Below are positions 1 through 8,114 of a DNA stretch of 64,000 nt, piece by piece. A program made the translations under genes and the position numbers. The DNA is from Methanolobus chelungpuianus (lineage in GTDB: Archaea > Halobacteriota > Methanosarcinia > Methanosarcinales > Methanosarcinaceae), in the NCBI RefSeq assembly GCF_024500045.1, contig NZ_JTEO01000006.1, forward strand, positions 288,336 to 352,335. Direction: 5' to 3'. How positions within the stretch are numbered: the first letter of the stretch is position 1; each line of letters opens with the position of its first letter. The notes under the pieces were generated by a model, which saw only the letters and a program-made list of their open reading frames with translations, made no database searches and was not told the DNA's origin.

Positions 1-42
1 ACATTATGCCCTTTGACCATTGTATCCATAAGGCACCCTCCA

Positions 43-115
43 AGCCAGAACCCGGAATCGAACCGGGATAAAATCGCTCTGCAGGCGATTGCGTTAGCCT
101 TTCCGCCATCCTGGC
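43..115 (-). tRNA. tRNA-Cys (GCA), copy 1
   Basis: On the minus strand the sequence folds as a complete cloverleaf. The acceptor arms are GCCAGGA and TTCTGGC, the anticodon stem ATCGC/GCGAT closes the loop CTGCAGA with anticodon GCA, and the T arm is CCGGG with loop TTCGATT. The discriminator base is T and no 3' CCA is encoded. The body matches the copy at 2191-2263. A TATA-like TTTAAATA lies about 50 bp upstream. It decodes cysteine UGC/UGU codons. Confidence 0.95.
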
Positions 116-161
116 AAGTCGATTTGCATATGGAATCTGACAATACCTTATACTCAAAGTC

Positions 162-202
162 GATATTTAAACATCGATTTACAGGCAAAAAATGCTCAAA
201 AC
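162..202 (-). promoter_or_regulatory. promoter of tRNA-Cys copy 1
   Basis: On the minus strand a TTTAAATA box sits about 50 bp before the tRNA, preceded by a GCxxxTTTTTTGCC-type element. The same arrangement, box plus upstream ggcaaaaa-gc block as read on the plus strand, precedes the second tRNA-Cys (2313-2352) and also stands alone at 899-939. Confidence 0.6.
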
Positions 203-224
203 AGCGATTTATTAACTCGAGCAG

Positions 225-539
225 TTAGCAGTTATATTTACAGCCAGAATCATGATCCTGCAACATTGTGCAAATATTGCATATACACAAAGAGATGTCT
301 TTGACTTCGCCTTTGCTCAGGTCTTGTGCAATGGACTGAATGGCTTTTTTCACATCAGCTTCAAACTCGATTTTATATCCTCTCTTTTTAGAAAGGTACT
401 GCGAAATTGCAGATGGGGTCGTGTCCAATAAACGAGCAGTCTCTTGCTGAGTCAGCCCAAGATTCACTAGCTCCTCTGCTATTGCTGCTCTTATTGCAGG
501 TAGCACATCCCAAACGATTGTCTGACAAGGTAATTTCAT
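225..539 (-). CDS. small HTH regulator with Cys-rich tail
   Basis: A 104-residue protein with an N-terminal helix-turn-helix. Residues about 20-55 carry the LGLTQQETARLLDTTPSAIS pattern typical of lambda-repressor-like folds. It resembles the COG2522-type predicted regulators of methanogens. The C-terminal 25 residues hold a C-x-C-x2-C set followed by two more cysteines (HDSGCKYNC end). This could bind an Fe-S cluster or zinc and act as a redox or metal switch; that part is inference. It is a single gene ending about 110 bp from the tRNA-Cys 5' end, on the same strand. Target genes are unknown. Confidence 0.7.
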   Translation of the reverse strand: MKLPCQTIVWDVLPAIRAAIAEELVNLGLTQQETARLLDTTPSAISQYLSKKRGYKIEFEADVKKAIQSIAQDLSKGEVKDISLCICNICTMLQDHDSGCKYNC

Positions 540-1047
540 TAAACTGAATTTAGCATTACAACATTAAATCATTATGCCTATAAAATATCCTCATATTGCT
601 TATTTACTGTAGCTATGACCGTGAGTAAGACATTTGAGAGAGGGATTCACACTTACTGCAGTATCAAGCTGAAACTTGAAAGGTTGTTCTGCATGATTTA
701 CTTTCAGGGATGCATGTATCTACCTCTTTCGGCATGGTCCTTTATTTGATTCCCATAGCCTCATGAATAGGTCATTCTTCAAAACTTATGGAAAGGTCAT
801 ACGGTAGCATAGAGAGTAATTTCCTCCTCCAGAATAAGCAAGTAAGCTTCATAATCAAAATTATATATAATTTTGTTATAATATGTCTAACTAAACTTAT
901 TATTTAAATCTAGTTTTCAAGGCAAAAAGCGCCCATTAACAAACATCTATTTCACTTCAGTGACATATTGCATCATAATTCCTGTATTCTTATGGCGCAA
1001 ACTACATCGTGGTTTGAAGAACATTACGCTTGTAAAGGTGGTTTTCA
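540..1047. other. gene-free stretch with an orphan tRNA-type promoter
   Basis: No convincing reading frame is seen on either strand. The stretch is AT-rich, with a TATA-like run at about 857-885 that could serve pth2 or the HTH gene. It contains a copy of the tRNA-Cys promoter block (899-939) with no tRNA body after it. GC content is low, which argues against a structured archaeal RNA gene here. Confidence 0.5.
899..939 (-). promoter_or_regulatory. orphan copy of the tRNA-Cys promoter block
   Basis: TTATTTAAATCTxxTTTTxx followed by the ggcaaaaagcgcc block (plus-strand reading) matches the upstream region of the tRNA-Cys at 2191-2263 almost base for base. No tRNA follows on the minus strand, so it is either a duplication relic or a promoter of an unrecognised transcript. 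Confidence 0.5.
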
Positions 1048-1416
1048 ATGTGGGATTATAAACAGGTAATCGTTGTGAGAAAGGACATTGAGATGTCACC
1101 TGCTAAACTGGCAGTGCAGGTAGCACATGCATCAATTGGAGGGTTTATAGAATGTGTTGAGCCTGGTGACCGTGGAATAATTATGCATGAATGGTACAAG
1201 GACAGCTACCAAAAGAAAGTTGTTCTTCAGGTTCGCGATATAAACGCACTTGAAGAGTTTATTCAATTGGCACACAATCTTGGATACAGGCTTTTTCAGG
1301 TAAGAGACGCAGGAAAGACCGAGCTCGCACCTGATACCTTGACCTGCGTTGGATTTGCGCCAATGAACAATGAAAGTATTGATATTCTGACCGGGAATTT
1401 AAAGATTTACAGATGA
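1048..1416 (+). CDS. pth2: peptidyl-tRNA hydrolase Pth2
   Basis: This 122-residue cytoplasmic enzyme cleaves the ester between tRNA and prematurely released peptides. The family signature is clear: the VVRKDIEMSPAKLAVQVAHAS block near the N-terminus (catalytic Lys and His region) and the late D-A-G-x-T-E-L-A-P-D-T segment. Length is normal for archaeal and eukaryotic Pth2. The ATG has a good AAAGGTGG ribosome site 5 bp upstream. It is a lone gene between the two tRNA-Cys genes; no operon partner is seen. Confidence 0.95.
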   Translation: MWDYKQVIVVRKDIEMSPAKLAVQVAHASIGGFIECVEPGDRGIIMHEWYKDSYQKKVVLQVRDINALEEFIQLAHNLGYRLFQVRDAGKTELAPDTLTCVGFAPMNNESIDILTGNLKIYR

Positions 1417-1690
1417 TACCTGATTATCTATCAGCTTTCTCAGACAATTGCTCTATTTTTGTTTTGCCGAGAAAGCGCATTTTACCTCCGAGCGGGGGCC
1501 ACAGAGAACACAGAAAATGGGATTGCTGGGGGCAGCAAGAAGAGCACATGAAAAGAAAGCCTGTAGGTCTGTGTTCTCTGGAGTTGTATCATTATACCTG
1601 TGCTCTTTACGATGTTCCTGCAGGGTCATTTTCGATGACAGGGATTATTATGGCAAAAATTGTAAGGGAGGGAAGTCTGTACAAATTCAA

Positions 1691-2065
1691 TCAACAACAG
1701 TAGGAAGAAGGCAATGCATCGATCATGTGTGAGATCAAAGGATATGTCGATGTGCCATCAGATGCCACGATGAGATTACCATAAGACAATGCGCTTTTAT
1801 GGGAGCCGGTTATCGTTGGTCTGAGCACGTTGATTCCCAGTTCCACAACCTGATATGCTTTGAATATCTGTGATAACTGGACTTCGCCTGCTTCAAATGT
1901 GGAGCTCAGTTCTTTCATGCCTTCGATAAACCCATGTTCAACCAGGTCAAGCGGGTTGATACCGGCATCAAGAGCTTCCCGAGCTATTTTTCCAACGGCC
2001 TGTTCATCAAGATCAATGACTGCATGCCTCGCATAGTCAAAGATCTCTTTAGTTGCTGAATTCAT
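1691..2065 (-). pseudogene. truncated methyltransferase corrinoid protein
   Basis: Residues 1-95 match the B12-binding cap domain of MtbC/MttC/MtmC-type corrinoid proteins, which carry methyl groups from methylamine or methanol to coenzyme M. The visible cap pattern is ALDAGINPLDLVEHGFIEGM then SSTFEAGEVQLSQIFKA. The reading frame ends at 124 residues just where the cobalamin-binding domain should begin. Its DxHxxG motif, with the histidine that ligates cobalt, is absent, and nothing recognisable as that domain follows downstream. No methyltransferase gene is adjacent. I read this as a gene remnant, not a functional half-protein. Confidence 0.75.
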
Positions 2066-2190
2066 GCTGATACCTGCTTTAATTTGCTTCTTATCTTTTC
2101 CTTTAGATAGTTTTCATCTTCTGCTCTTCCAGAGGGCTGAAGACATATAACCAAAGAGCATTTTTTGTTCTTCTTGTATATAGCCCCCGA

Positions 2191-2263
2191 AGCCAGAACC
2201 CGGAATCGAACCGGGATAAAATCGCTCTGCAGGCGATTGCGTTAGCCTTTCCGCCATCCTGGC
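2191..2263 (-). tRNA. tRNA-Cys (GCA), copy 2
   Basis: The cloverleaf and body are the same as copy 1 (43-115), with anticodon GCA in loop CTGCAGA and no encoded CCA. Conservation continues into the upstream promoter, so the pair arose by duplication of gene plus promoter. Confidence 0.95.
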
Positions 2264-2312
2264 AAAGTCTTATTCACATATGTGATTCGACAAGAACCTA
2301 TACTCAATGAAG

Positions 2313-2352
2313 TTATTTAAATCTCAATTTTGAGGCAAAAAGCGCCTCAAAC
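2313..2352 (-). promoter_or_regulatory. promoter of tRNA-Cys copy 2
   Basis: ATTTAAATAAC (minus strand) lies about 50 bp upstream of the tRNA, and the ggcaaaaagcgcc block lies farther upstream. Position and sequence are shared with copy 1. Confidence 0.6.
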
Positions 2353-2393
2353 AAAAAGATAAGTGGCTTCGACAAGAAATCCAAGGTCTTTAG

Positions 2394-3356
2394 TCATGTT
2401 ATGGGAGAGGAAGCGGAATCTGCCGCCTCCCCATGCACCGGATGCCAGCGCAGGAAGTACTTCTGGACACGGTCAAACAGGTACATAACTGCTATAACAA
2501 TCACTGTCATCAGGATCATGCCTGCGATAACTCTGTCGTAGTTTGCAAACTGGTGGTAATACTGGATATACCAGCCAATGCCAGATGTCGCCGCAACCAT
2601 TTCCGCAACAGTCAGCGTTATGAAGGATAGTATGAGTGATATCATTGCACCCGATAAAATAGACGGCATTGCTGCAGGCAGCAGTATCCTCCTTATCATC
2701 TGATAGTCCGACAGTCCCAGAGAGCGTGCGGAGTTAATCAGTCTGGAATCCACCGAGAACACACCATACACACAGCCCACAAGTATTGGCCAGAATGCTC
2801 CGATGAAGATCAGGAATACTGAAGATGCCTTGAATGTAGGAAGAAGCACAATGGAATAAGGCATATATACTGTTGCAGGTATGGGAGACAGTGTTTTAGC
2901 AACTGGGTAAGCTACATTATATATCCTTTTTTTCCAGCCCGCATAAAGCCCGATAGGAATGGCAAAGACAAGAGCAAGAGAATATCCTGCTGCAAGGATA
3001 CCCAGAGAACTGACAATACCTCTTAACATCTGTTCCCAGTCTGTCCCGAATACCATGAAAACCTTTGCAGCACCCGGAAAGATAAATGAATCCAGCAGTG
3101 CCAGTTTACCAAAGAGCAGTTCCCAGAGAAATATTACTGAAGACAAGATAAGAAAGATATCAGTAGTTGCAACTACTTTCTCTCTATTAAAATGGAGCCT
3201 TGCCCCATATATGGCAATGAGCAGAAGGATAACGGCAACAAACACACTCTTATCAGTTGCTATCTGCGTGGGGGAATCCGGAACTGCCAGCGTAAGGATA
3301 ATTGTGGCAATTAAAATGGAAAAAACAATCCCTGCCCTGAAACGTGAACTTGCCAA
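2394..3356 (-). CDS. ABC transporter permease, SsuC/TauC/NrtB type
   Basis: A 320-residue inner-membrane protein. The N-terminal third has several hydrophobic helices beyond the usual core, and the C-terminal two thirds is the binding-protein-dependent permease domain. The cytoplasmic EAA-like loop reads INSARSLGLSDYQMIRRILLPAAMPSILSG, described here by its S-A-R-S-L-G and L-P-A-A-x-P residues (about 208-232). It starts at a TTG with AAAGGGGTC upstream, 1 bp beyond the ATPase stop. This family imports sulfonates, taurine, nitrate, pyrimidine precursors or similar anions. The neighbouring sulfur genes make an oxyanion or sulfur compound plausible, but the substrate is not shown by sequence. 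Confidence 0.85.
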   Translation of the reverse strand: MASSRFRAGIVFSILIATIILTLAVPDSPTQIATDKSVFVAVILLLIAIYGARLHFNREKVVATTDIFLILSSVIFLWELLFGKLALLDSFIFPGAAKVFMVFGTDWEQMLRGIVSSLGILAAGYSLALVFAIPIGLYAGWKKRIYNVAYPVAKTLSPIPATVYMPYSIVLLPTFKASSVFLIFIGAFWPILVGCVYGVFSVDSRLINSARSLGLSDYQMIRRILLPAAMPSILSGAMISLILSFITLTVAEMVAATSGIGWYIQYYHQFANYDRVIAGMILMTVIVIAVMYLFDRVQKYFLRWHPVHGEAADSASSPIT

Positions 3357-3357
3357 A

Positions 3358-4173
3358 TTATGACCCCTTTGGTTTATTTTCCAGCCCTTGTGTGTCTCCA
3401 GAAGACTCTCCGTGTAATATTGAAAGCATATAAGCCTTCAGGTCAGTGTAATCCCTGCTGACACTGAGATCTTTGCGGCGTCTTGGACGGGAGAAAGGCA
3501 CATCGATAATCTCTTGTATCCTTCCCGGAGAAGGCGACATCACAGCTATGCGGTCTGAAAGCAGAAGTGCCTCATCCACATCGTGTGTGACAAAAAGGAC
3601 TGTCTTGTGCTGCCCTCCAGCTGACCAGAGGCGCAGAAGAAGGTCCTGCATATTGCTCCTGTTAAGCGAATCAAGCGCTCCGAACGGCTCATCCATGATA
3701 AACACTTTAGGATCGATCGAGAACATCCTTGCTATTGCAGCACGCTGGCGCATTCCTCCCGACAGGTTGTTAGGATAAGTATCTTTGAACTTCTCAAGCC
3801 CGACAAGCTCCAGGAAGCTATGTGCCTTCTCATCTATACTTTTGCGGTCCTTTGTTGTCTTTGTATGTTCGATGGCAAAGGAAATGTTCTCAAATGTGGT
3901 CATCCATGGAAAGAGCGAATAATCCTGGAACACTATACCACGGTCAGTCCCGGGTCCGTCCACCGGAACCCCGTCTACCAGAACAGAACCATATGTTGGA
4001 GATTTTAATCCTGAGAGCACATCGATTATTGTGCTTTTCCCACATCCTGAGGGGCCAATGAGCGAAACGAACTCTCCGTCCTCAATACTGAGATTCACAC
4101 CTGAGAGCGCCTGATGGGCTGTACCGTTGTTCCCGTAGGAAAGGGAAATATCCTTAAGATCAATTGTTGCCAT
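3358..4173 (-). CDS. ABC transporter ATPase, SsuB/TauB type
   Basis: This 271-residue protein energises the permease next to it. All nucleotide-binding motifs are intact: Walker A GPSGCGKST near residue 40, Q-loop VFQDYSLFPW, signature LSGGMRQR, Walker B VFIMDEPFG and the switch His in VTHDVDEA. I take the ATG at 4173 because GAGGGGTG sits 7 bp upstream; a TTG at 4182 is also in frame. It is first in a two-gene operon. No substrate-binding protein gene is present on either side, so that component is either encoded elsewhere or lost. Confidence 0.92.
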   Translation of the reverse strand: MATIDLKDISLSYGNNGTAHQALSGVNLSIEDGEFVSLIGPSGCGKSTIIDVLSGLKSPTYGSVLVDGVPVDGPGTDRGIVFQDYSLFPWMTTFENISFAIEHTKTTKDRKSIDEKAHSFLELVGLEKFKDTYPNNLSGGMRQRAAIARMFSIDPKVFIMDEPFGALDSLNRSNMQDLLLRLWSAGGQHKTVLFVTHDVDEALLLSDRIAVMSPSPGRIQEIIDVPFSRPRRRKDLSVSRDYTDLKAYMLSILHGESSGDTQGLENKPKGS

Positions 4174-4240
4174 TCTCAACACCCCTCAAGATACTGAACT
4201 CAAATCCGGGGGAGATATCCGGCAAATCCTTTTCCGAGTA

Positions 4241-4262
4241 AGTATATATTTTATAAATATTC
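4241..4262 (-). promoter_or_regulatory. promoter of the ABC transporter operon
   Basis: On the minus strand a TTTATAAAATATATAC run lies roughly 70-85 bp before the ATPase start, in an AT-rich gap between this operon and larE. It fits an archaeal TATA box; the exact transcription start cannot be fixed. Confidence 0.45.
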
Positions 4263-4430
4263 ATTGAATACACCGGTATACAAATGGACAGAATGGATAT
4301 TATATGCTGGCAACTAAGCAATAATTAGTATATTCATCCGGATTTTGATATTTCAGCGGCAAAGATAGCAAAAAACAGAAAATGAATGGAGTTAACAGGA
4401 AACAACTTTAAGACAGTAAAAAGATGAAGA

Positions 4431-5234
4431 CTACAATACTTCATCCATGCTTCCGCTTCTGTATCCTTTGAGATCCAGGGTGATGTAGGAAAAACCATAA
4501 CTTTGTAGTGACTCTACAATCCTTTCACGGACAAGAATAGCTATTTCGAGTTCATTGGCAACCAGTTCGATACGGGCTATCTTATCATGAAGACGCACTC
4601 TGAACTGGGAGAAACCCAGATCCTGCATGAAATCCTCAGCTTTCTCTATCATTTGAAGTTTTTCAATAGTTATTTCCTCACCATAGGGAAAACGTGATGA
4701 AAGGCATGCAGACGAAGGCTTGTTCCAGATGGGAATCCCACAGTCTTTAGATATTCTCCTTATGTTATCCTTCTCAAGACCTGCTGTTAGTAAAGGATGG
4801 ATCAGTCCCTCTTCCTCACTTGCTTTAAGTCCCGGGCGATATTCCCTTAGGTCTGAAGCGTTAATGCCATCGGCAATATTTGAAATCCCCATTTCCTCCG
4901 CATGAGCTTTCAGGACCCTTGCTGATGCTTTTTTGCAAAGATAGCAGCGATTTACCGGGTTTTTTCGGAATTCCTCATTTTCCATAATATTAAAAGGTAT
5001 GATATCACAGGACAAGCCTAGTTCCTCTGCGGTTTTCATTGCTTCCCTGACAGCTCTTCTGGGAACTATGGGCGCATCAAGGAGTATGCATCTGGTGTTT
5101 CCTGGAAGTGCTCTTTGTGCTAAGACCGCAAGCAGGGTACTGTCGATACCTCCGGAATACGAAATAAGCATATCATTATTTCCTGCAAGCTCTTTTATTA
5201 ATGCATCAATCTGATTCTTCTTTTCCATGAACAT
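4431..5234 (-). CDS. larE: LarE-family ATP-dependent sulfur transferase, three-cysteine type
   Basis: This 267-residue PP-loop enzyme has the ATP-pyrophosphatase motif SYSGGIDST at residues 25-33. LarE proteins adenylylate a carboxylate and then insert sulfur. The classic lactobacillar enzyme sacrifices one cysteine. Here the equivalent Cys177 (PSSACLSSRFPYG) is accompanied by Cys97 and Cys100 (NRCYLC). That is the three-cysteine pattern of LarE proteins that hold a [4Fe-4S] cluster and are not sacrificial. It is divergent from a cysteine desulfurase gene, a plausible sulfur donor. No LarB, LarC or LarA gene is nearby, so its product need not be the nickel-pincer cofactor. ATG at 5234 or 5228 is possible. 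Confidence 0.88.
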   Translation of the reverse strand: MFMEKKNQIDALIKELAGNNDMLISYSGGIDSTLLAVLAQRALPGNTRCILLDAPIVPRRAVREAMKTAEELGLSCDIIPFNIMENEEFRKNPVNRCYLCKKASARVLKAHAEEMGISNIADGINASDLREYRPGLKASEEEGLIHPLLTAGLEKDNIRRISKDCGIPIWNKPSSACLSSRFPYGEEITIEKLQMIEKAEDFMQDLGFSQFRVRLHDKIARIELVANELEIAILVRERIVESLQSYGFSYITLDLKGYRSGSMDEVL

Positions 5235-5313
5235 CTACCAGCCGTTTATGATTTGTAATTTTATTCATGCAGTTTATCTGATGTAACCAAAAACTTTAAA
5301 CTTGAAAATGTCC

Positions 5314-5327
5314 TTCACAATTGTGAA
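5314..5327. promoter_or_regulatory. palindromic operator in the larE/desulfurase divergent promoter
   Basis: TTCACAATTGTGAA is a perfect 14-bp palindrome lying between two divergent genes. A near-identical site, TTCACGATTGTGAA, occurs at 8724-8737 upstream of the winged-helix gene that closes this cluster. The match suggests one regulator reads both. Confidence 0.55.
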
Positions 5328-5422
5328 TAAAGCCACAAAAGGCTCAATTGGTAAAATACCTTGTGCCTGCTGAAGAGTTTCAGCAAGAGCAATGCAGGAT
5401 AAACGTTTAAAAGAGGAAAAGA

Positions 5423-6595
5423 ATGACAGAAGGAAACAGAAGAGCCGTGTACGCAGATCACGCAGCAACCACTCCAACTCATCCGGATGTTCTGGAAAAG
5501 ATGATGCCCTATTACTCTGTGATTTTTGGAAATCCTTCGTCGCTTTATGAACTCTCCAATGCATCCCAGCAGGCAATCGGAGAAGCCAGGAAGAATGTAG
5601 CAAAAGCGCTCGGAGCTCTGCCGGAGGAAATCTTTTTCACGTCAGGAGGAACAGAATCTGACAATTGGGCTATCAAGGGAGTCGCATATGCCAATATTGA
5701 AAGAGGCAACCATATCATAACCTCACAGATTGAGCACCATGCGGTCCTTCATACATGTGAGTATCTGGAAGAACACGGATTCTTAGTCACCTACCTTCCT
5801 GTTGACAGATACGGCCGCGTCAGCCCTGCAGACGTTGAAACTGCAATCACTGATAAGACCACACTTATCACAATAATGACCGCAAATAACGAAATAGGCA
5901 CTATCCAGCCAATACGGGAGATAGGAGAGATAGCACGCAGACACAACGTGTATTTCCATACAGATGCCGTACAGGCTATTGGCGCAGTTCCAATTGATGT
6001 AGTATCGATGAACGTAGACCTTCTGTCATTATCTGGCCATAAATTCTATGGTCCGAAAGGCATTGGTGCACTGTTCATAAAAAACGGTGTCAATATCGAT
6101 TCGTTCCACCACGGTGGCTCTCAGGAGAGAAAAAGAAGAGCCGGTACAGAGAATGTGCCAGGCATCGTAGGTCTGGGGAAAGCTATAGAAATGGCAACAA
6201 ATGACATTGAATCCCGGAACAGGCATCTCCGAAGGCTTCAGAGCCGCCTCATAGAAAGACTGCTTTCCATCCCGCATACGATACTGAATGGTCACCCTTC
6301 GGAGCGCCTTCCAAACAATGTGAATGTCATTTTCGAATATATTGAAGGAGAATCGATCATACTGCTGCTGGATAATTACGGCATTTATGCATCCACAGGC
6401 AGTGCCTGTGCATCAGCTTCAGTGGATCCCTCGCATGTACTCCTTGCCTGTGGGTTGCCTCAAGAGATTGCACATGGTTCATTACGACTGACACTGGGAG
6501 AGGAGAATACGGATGATGATGTGGATTATCTACTTGAGGTCATTCCTATTGTTGTTGAGCAGCTTAGAAGTATGTCCCCGTTGGCAGCAAAGTAA
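5423..6595 (+). CDS. cysteine desulfurase (NifS/IscS family)
   Basis: This 390-residue PLP enzyme takes sulfur from L-cysteine as a persulfide. The fold-type I landmarks are present: the N-terminal YADHAATTP, the PLP-binding Lys207 in SGHKFYGPKG, and the persulfide cysteine Cys329 in the loop STGSACASASVDPS. The extended active loop fits the NifS/IscS (group I) branch. The ATG follows an AAGAGGAAAAG site. With the ThiF/MoeB, MoaD and MoaE genes downstream it most likely supplies sulfur to the MoaD C-terminus and perhaps to LarE. No IscU scaffold gene is adjacent, so a dedicated cofactor role is more likely than general Fe-S assembly. Confidence 0.93.
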   Translation: MTEGNRRAVYADHAATTPTHPDVLEKMMPYYSVIFGNPSSLYELSNASQQAIGEARKNVAKALGALPEEIFFTSGGTESDNWAIKGVAYANIERGNHIITSQIEHHAVLHTCEYLEEHGFLVTYLPVDRYGRVSPADVETAITDKTTLITIMTANNEIGTIQPIREIGEIARRHNVYFHTDAVQAIGAVPIDVVSMNVDLLSLSGHKFYGPKGIGALFIKNGVNIDSFHHGGSQERKRRAGTENVPGIVGLGKAIEMATNDIESRNRHLRRLQSRLIERLLSIPHTILNGHPSERLPNNVNVIFEYIEGESIILLLDNYGIYASTGSACASASVDPSHVLLACGLPQEIAHGSLRLTLGEENTDDDVDYLLEVIPIVVEQLRSMSPLAAK

Positions 6596-6638
6596 GTGAA
6601 ATCCGCATATATATCACGATTTTTTCAGCCGGTTTGAA

Positions 6639-7442
6639 ATGAAGGACTCGAATAATGAATTTGCCAAGAAGTGTGAAACAGTGTTCAATGAAAATGAGTT
6701 GCAAAGATATCAGCGTCAGATGATGATATTTGACAGAGATGGTCAGGAACGGTTGAAACAGTCTAGGGTTTTTATCGCAGGCGCTGGGGGTCTGGGTTGT
6801 CCCATAGCCCTATATCTTGCAGCTGCCGGTGTGGGACATATCTATATCGCGGACAAGGATGTCATCGAGCAAACCAATCTGAACAGGCAGGTGCTGCACT
6901 GGGAAAAAGATGTCGGACGAACAAAAGCATCGTCCATTGAAGAAAAACTCCGAGAAATCAATCCTTATATCAATGTTATTGCCCAAAGCCTGACCATTGA
7001 CGAGAAAAACATAATGGACCTTGCCAAAGATGCAGATGTAATCGTGGATGCAATGGATAGTTACAATATCAGGTATCTTCTCAATCAGGCAGCTCTCAGG
7101 GCAGGAGTACCTCTTGTCCATGGGGCCATAAGAGGCTTTGACGGCCAGGTTACCACCGTCATCCCTGGAAAGACAGCCTGCCTGAAGTGCATTTTTACCC
7201 TGGCTCCACCCCAGGAGATCTTCCCGGTGATAGGTGTGGCTCCCGGTATAATCGGACTCATCCAGGCTAACGAGGTGATCAAATGTCTGCTCAGGATAGG
7301 TGAACCCCTTGCAAACAGGCTGCTCGTATGGGACGGACTCAATGCTAACATGGAAACATTTACAGTGAAAAGACGTGATAATTGCGAAGCATGTGGTGAC
7401 ATGAGCGATTTAACTAAAGAGATTGGAGAATCATGCAAATAA
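6639..7442 (+). CDS. MoeB/ThiF-type E1-like adenylyltransferase
   Basis: This 267-residue cytoplasmic enzyme activates the C-terminal Gly-Gly of a small sulfur carrier by adenylylation. Seen here: the Rossmann motif GAGGLGCPIALYLAAAGVG (residues 49-67), the NLNRQ ATP contact, and a zinc site made by the pairs CLKC and CEAC. No C-terminal rhodanese domain is fused. The next gene, which overlaps its last 10 bp, encodes a Gly-Gly-ended carrier, and MoaE follows. Molybdopterin biosynthesis (MoeB) is therefore the best assignment, although archaeal E1-like proteins often serve several carriers. Confidence 0.9.
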   Translation: MKDSNNEFAKKCETVFNENELQRYQRQMMIFDRDGQERLKQSRVFIAGAGGLGCPIALYLAAAGVGHIYIADKDVIEQTNLNRQVLHWEKDVGRTKASSIEEKLREINPYINVIAQSLTIDEKNIMDLAKDADVIVDAMDSYNIRYLLNQAALRAGVPLVHGAIRGFDGQVTTVIPGKTACLKCIFTLAPPQEIFPVIGVAPGIIGLIQANEVIKCLLRIGEPLANRLLVWDGLNANMETFTVKRRDNCEACGDMSDLTKEIGESCK

Positions 7443-7708
7443 GATTAAGGACTTTTGCTCAGGTAAAGGAGATATTAGGTGCAGACAGAATGATCGAATG
7501 TCCCTATGGAAGCTCTGTGAGATGGCTGCTCAATACGATACGCCAGAGCAGCGCTGAAGCTGATATCCTCTTTGCGGAAAATGGTGACCTGAAGGGTCAT
7601 TTGATCCGGATGCTAAATAGCATAAGGATTGACAGAGAATATTTTGATAATCTCATTCTTTCAGAAGGGGATGAACTAGCACTCTTCCCGCCTGTATCCG
7701 GCGGCTGA
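7433..7708 (+). CDS. moaD: MoaD/ThiS-family sulfur carrier protein
   Basis: A 91-residue ubiquitin-fold protein. It ends in the diagnostic ALFPPVSGG, whose terminal glycine is adenylylated and then thiocarboxylated. The thiocarboxylate is the sulfur donor for the two dithiolene sulfurs of molybdopterin. It overlaps the E1-like gene by 10 bp and precedes moaE by 19 bp, a translationally coupled arrangement. Length and tail fit the small subunit of molybdopterin synthase. Confidence 0.92.
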   Translation: MQIRLRTFAQVKEILGADRMIECPYGSSVRWLLNTIRQSSAEADILFAENGDLKGHLIRMLNSIRIDREYFDNLILSEGDELALFPPVSGG

Positions 7709-7727
7709 CTATCGAGGGGAAGATACT

Positions 7728-8114
7728 TTGATCAGCGTGACGAAGGATGATTTTGATGTTGCTTCCATGATCGAGCAGGCTAAAAAGCCGGCATCTGGAG
7801 CGATTGTGACTTTCCTTGGAATAGTCAGGGATGATGATATCGAGCGGATAGAGCTTGAAGTGTATGAGGAAGCTGCCCTTAAGTTCTTGGAGGAGATCAA
7901 GGATGTTGCAATGCAGGACTATGCCATCGAATCTGTAGATATAGTCCATCGGTATGGCCCTTTGAATATAGGGGATAACATAGTGCTAATCACTGTCAGC
8001 GCCGGGCACAGGAGGGAGGCTTTTTCGGCATGTGAGTTCATAATAGAGCAGATCAAGGAGAAAGTACCTATCTGGAAAAAGGAGGTTGGGAAAGACTTTG
8101 AGCGATGGAAATAG
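7728..8114 (+). CDS. moaE: molybdopterin synthase large subunit MoaE
   Basis: This 128-residue enzyme converts cyclic pyranopterin monophosphate to molybdopterin with MoaD as partner. Family landmarks: GAIVTFLGIVRD near residue 25, LEVYEEAA, the HRYGPLNIGDNIVLITVSAGHR block around 73-95, and the catalytic-lysine region VPIWKKE near 115. It starts at a TTG preceded by GAGGGGAAG. It is the last gene of the operon. In a methanogen the cofactor would serve molybdenum or tungsten formylmethanofuran dehydrogenase. Confidence 0.93.
   Translation: MISVTKDDFDVASMIEQAKKPASGAIVTFLGIVRDDDIERIELEVYEEAALKFLEEIKDVAMQDYAIESVDIVHRYGPLNIGDNIVLITVSAGHRREAFSACEFIIEQIKEKVPIWKKEVGKDFERWK

Noticed and set aside
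13..228. Plus-strand reading frame across the first tRNA
   Set aside because: It runs antisense through the tRNA-Cys body and has no homology signs or ribosome site.
1413..1732. Two overlapping plus-strand frames after pth2
   Set aside because: They have no recognisable domain and no ribosome site, and include an intergenic ACAGAGAACACAG-type sequence; I also looked for the lost half of the corrinoid protein here and did not find it.
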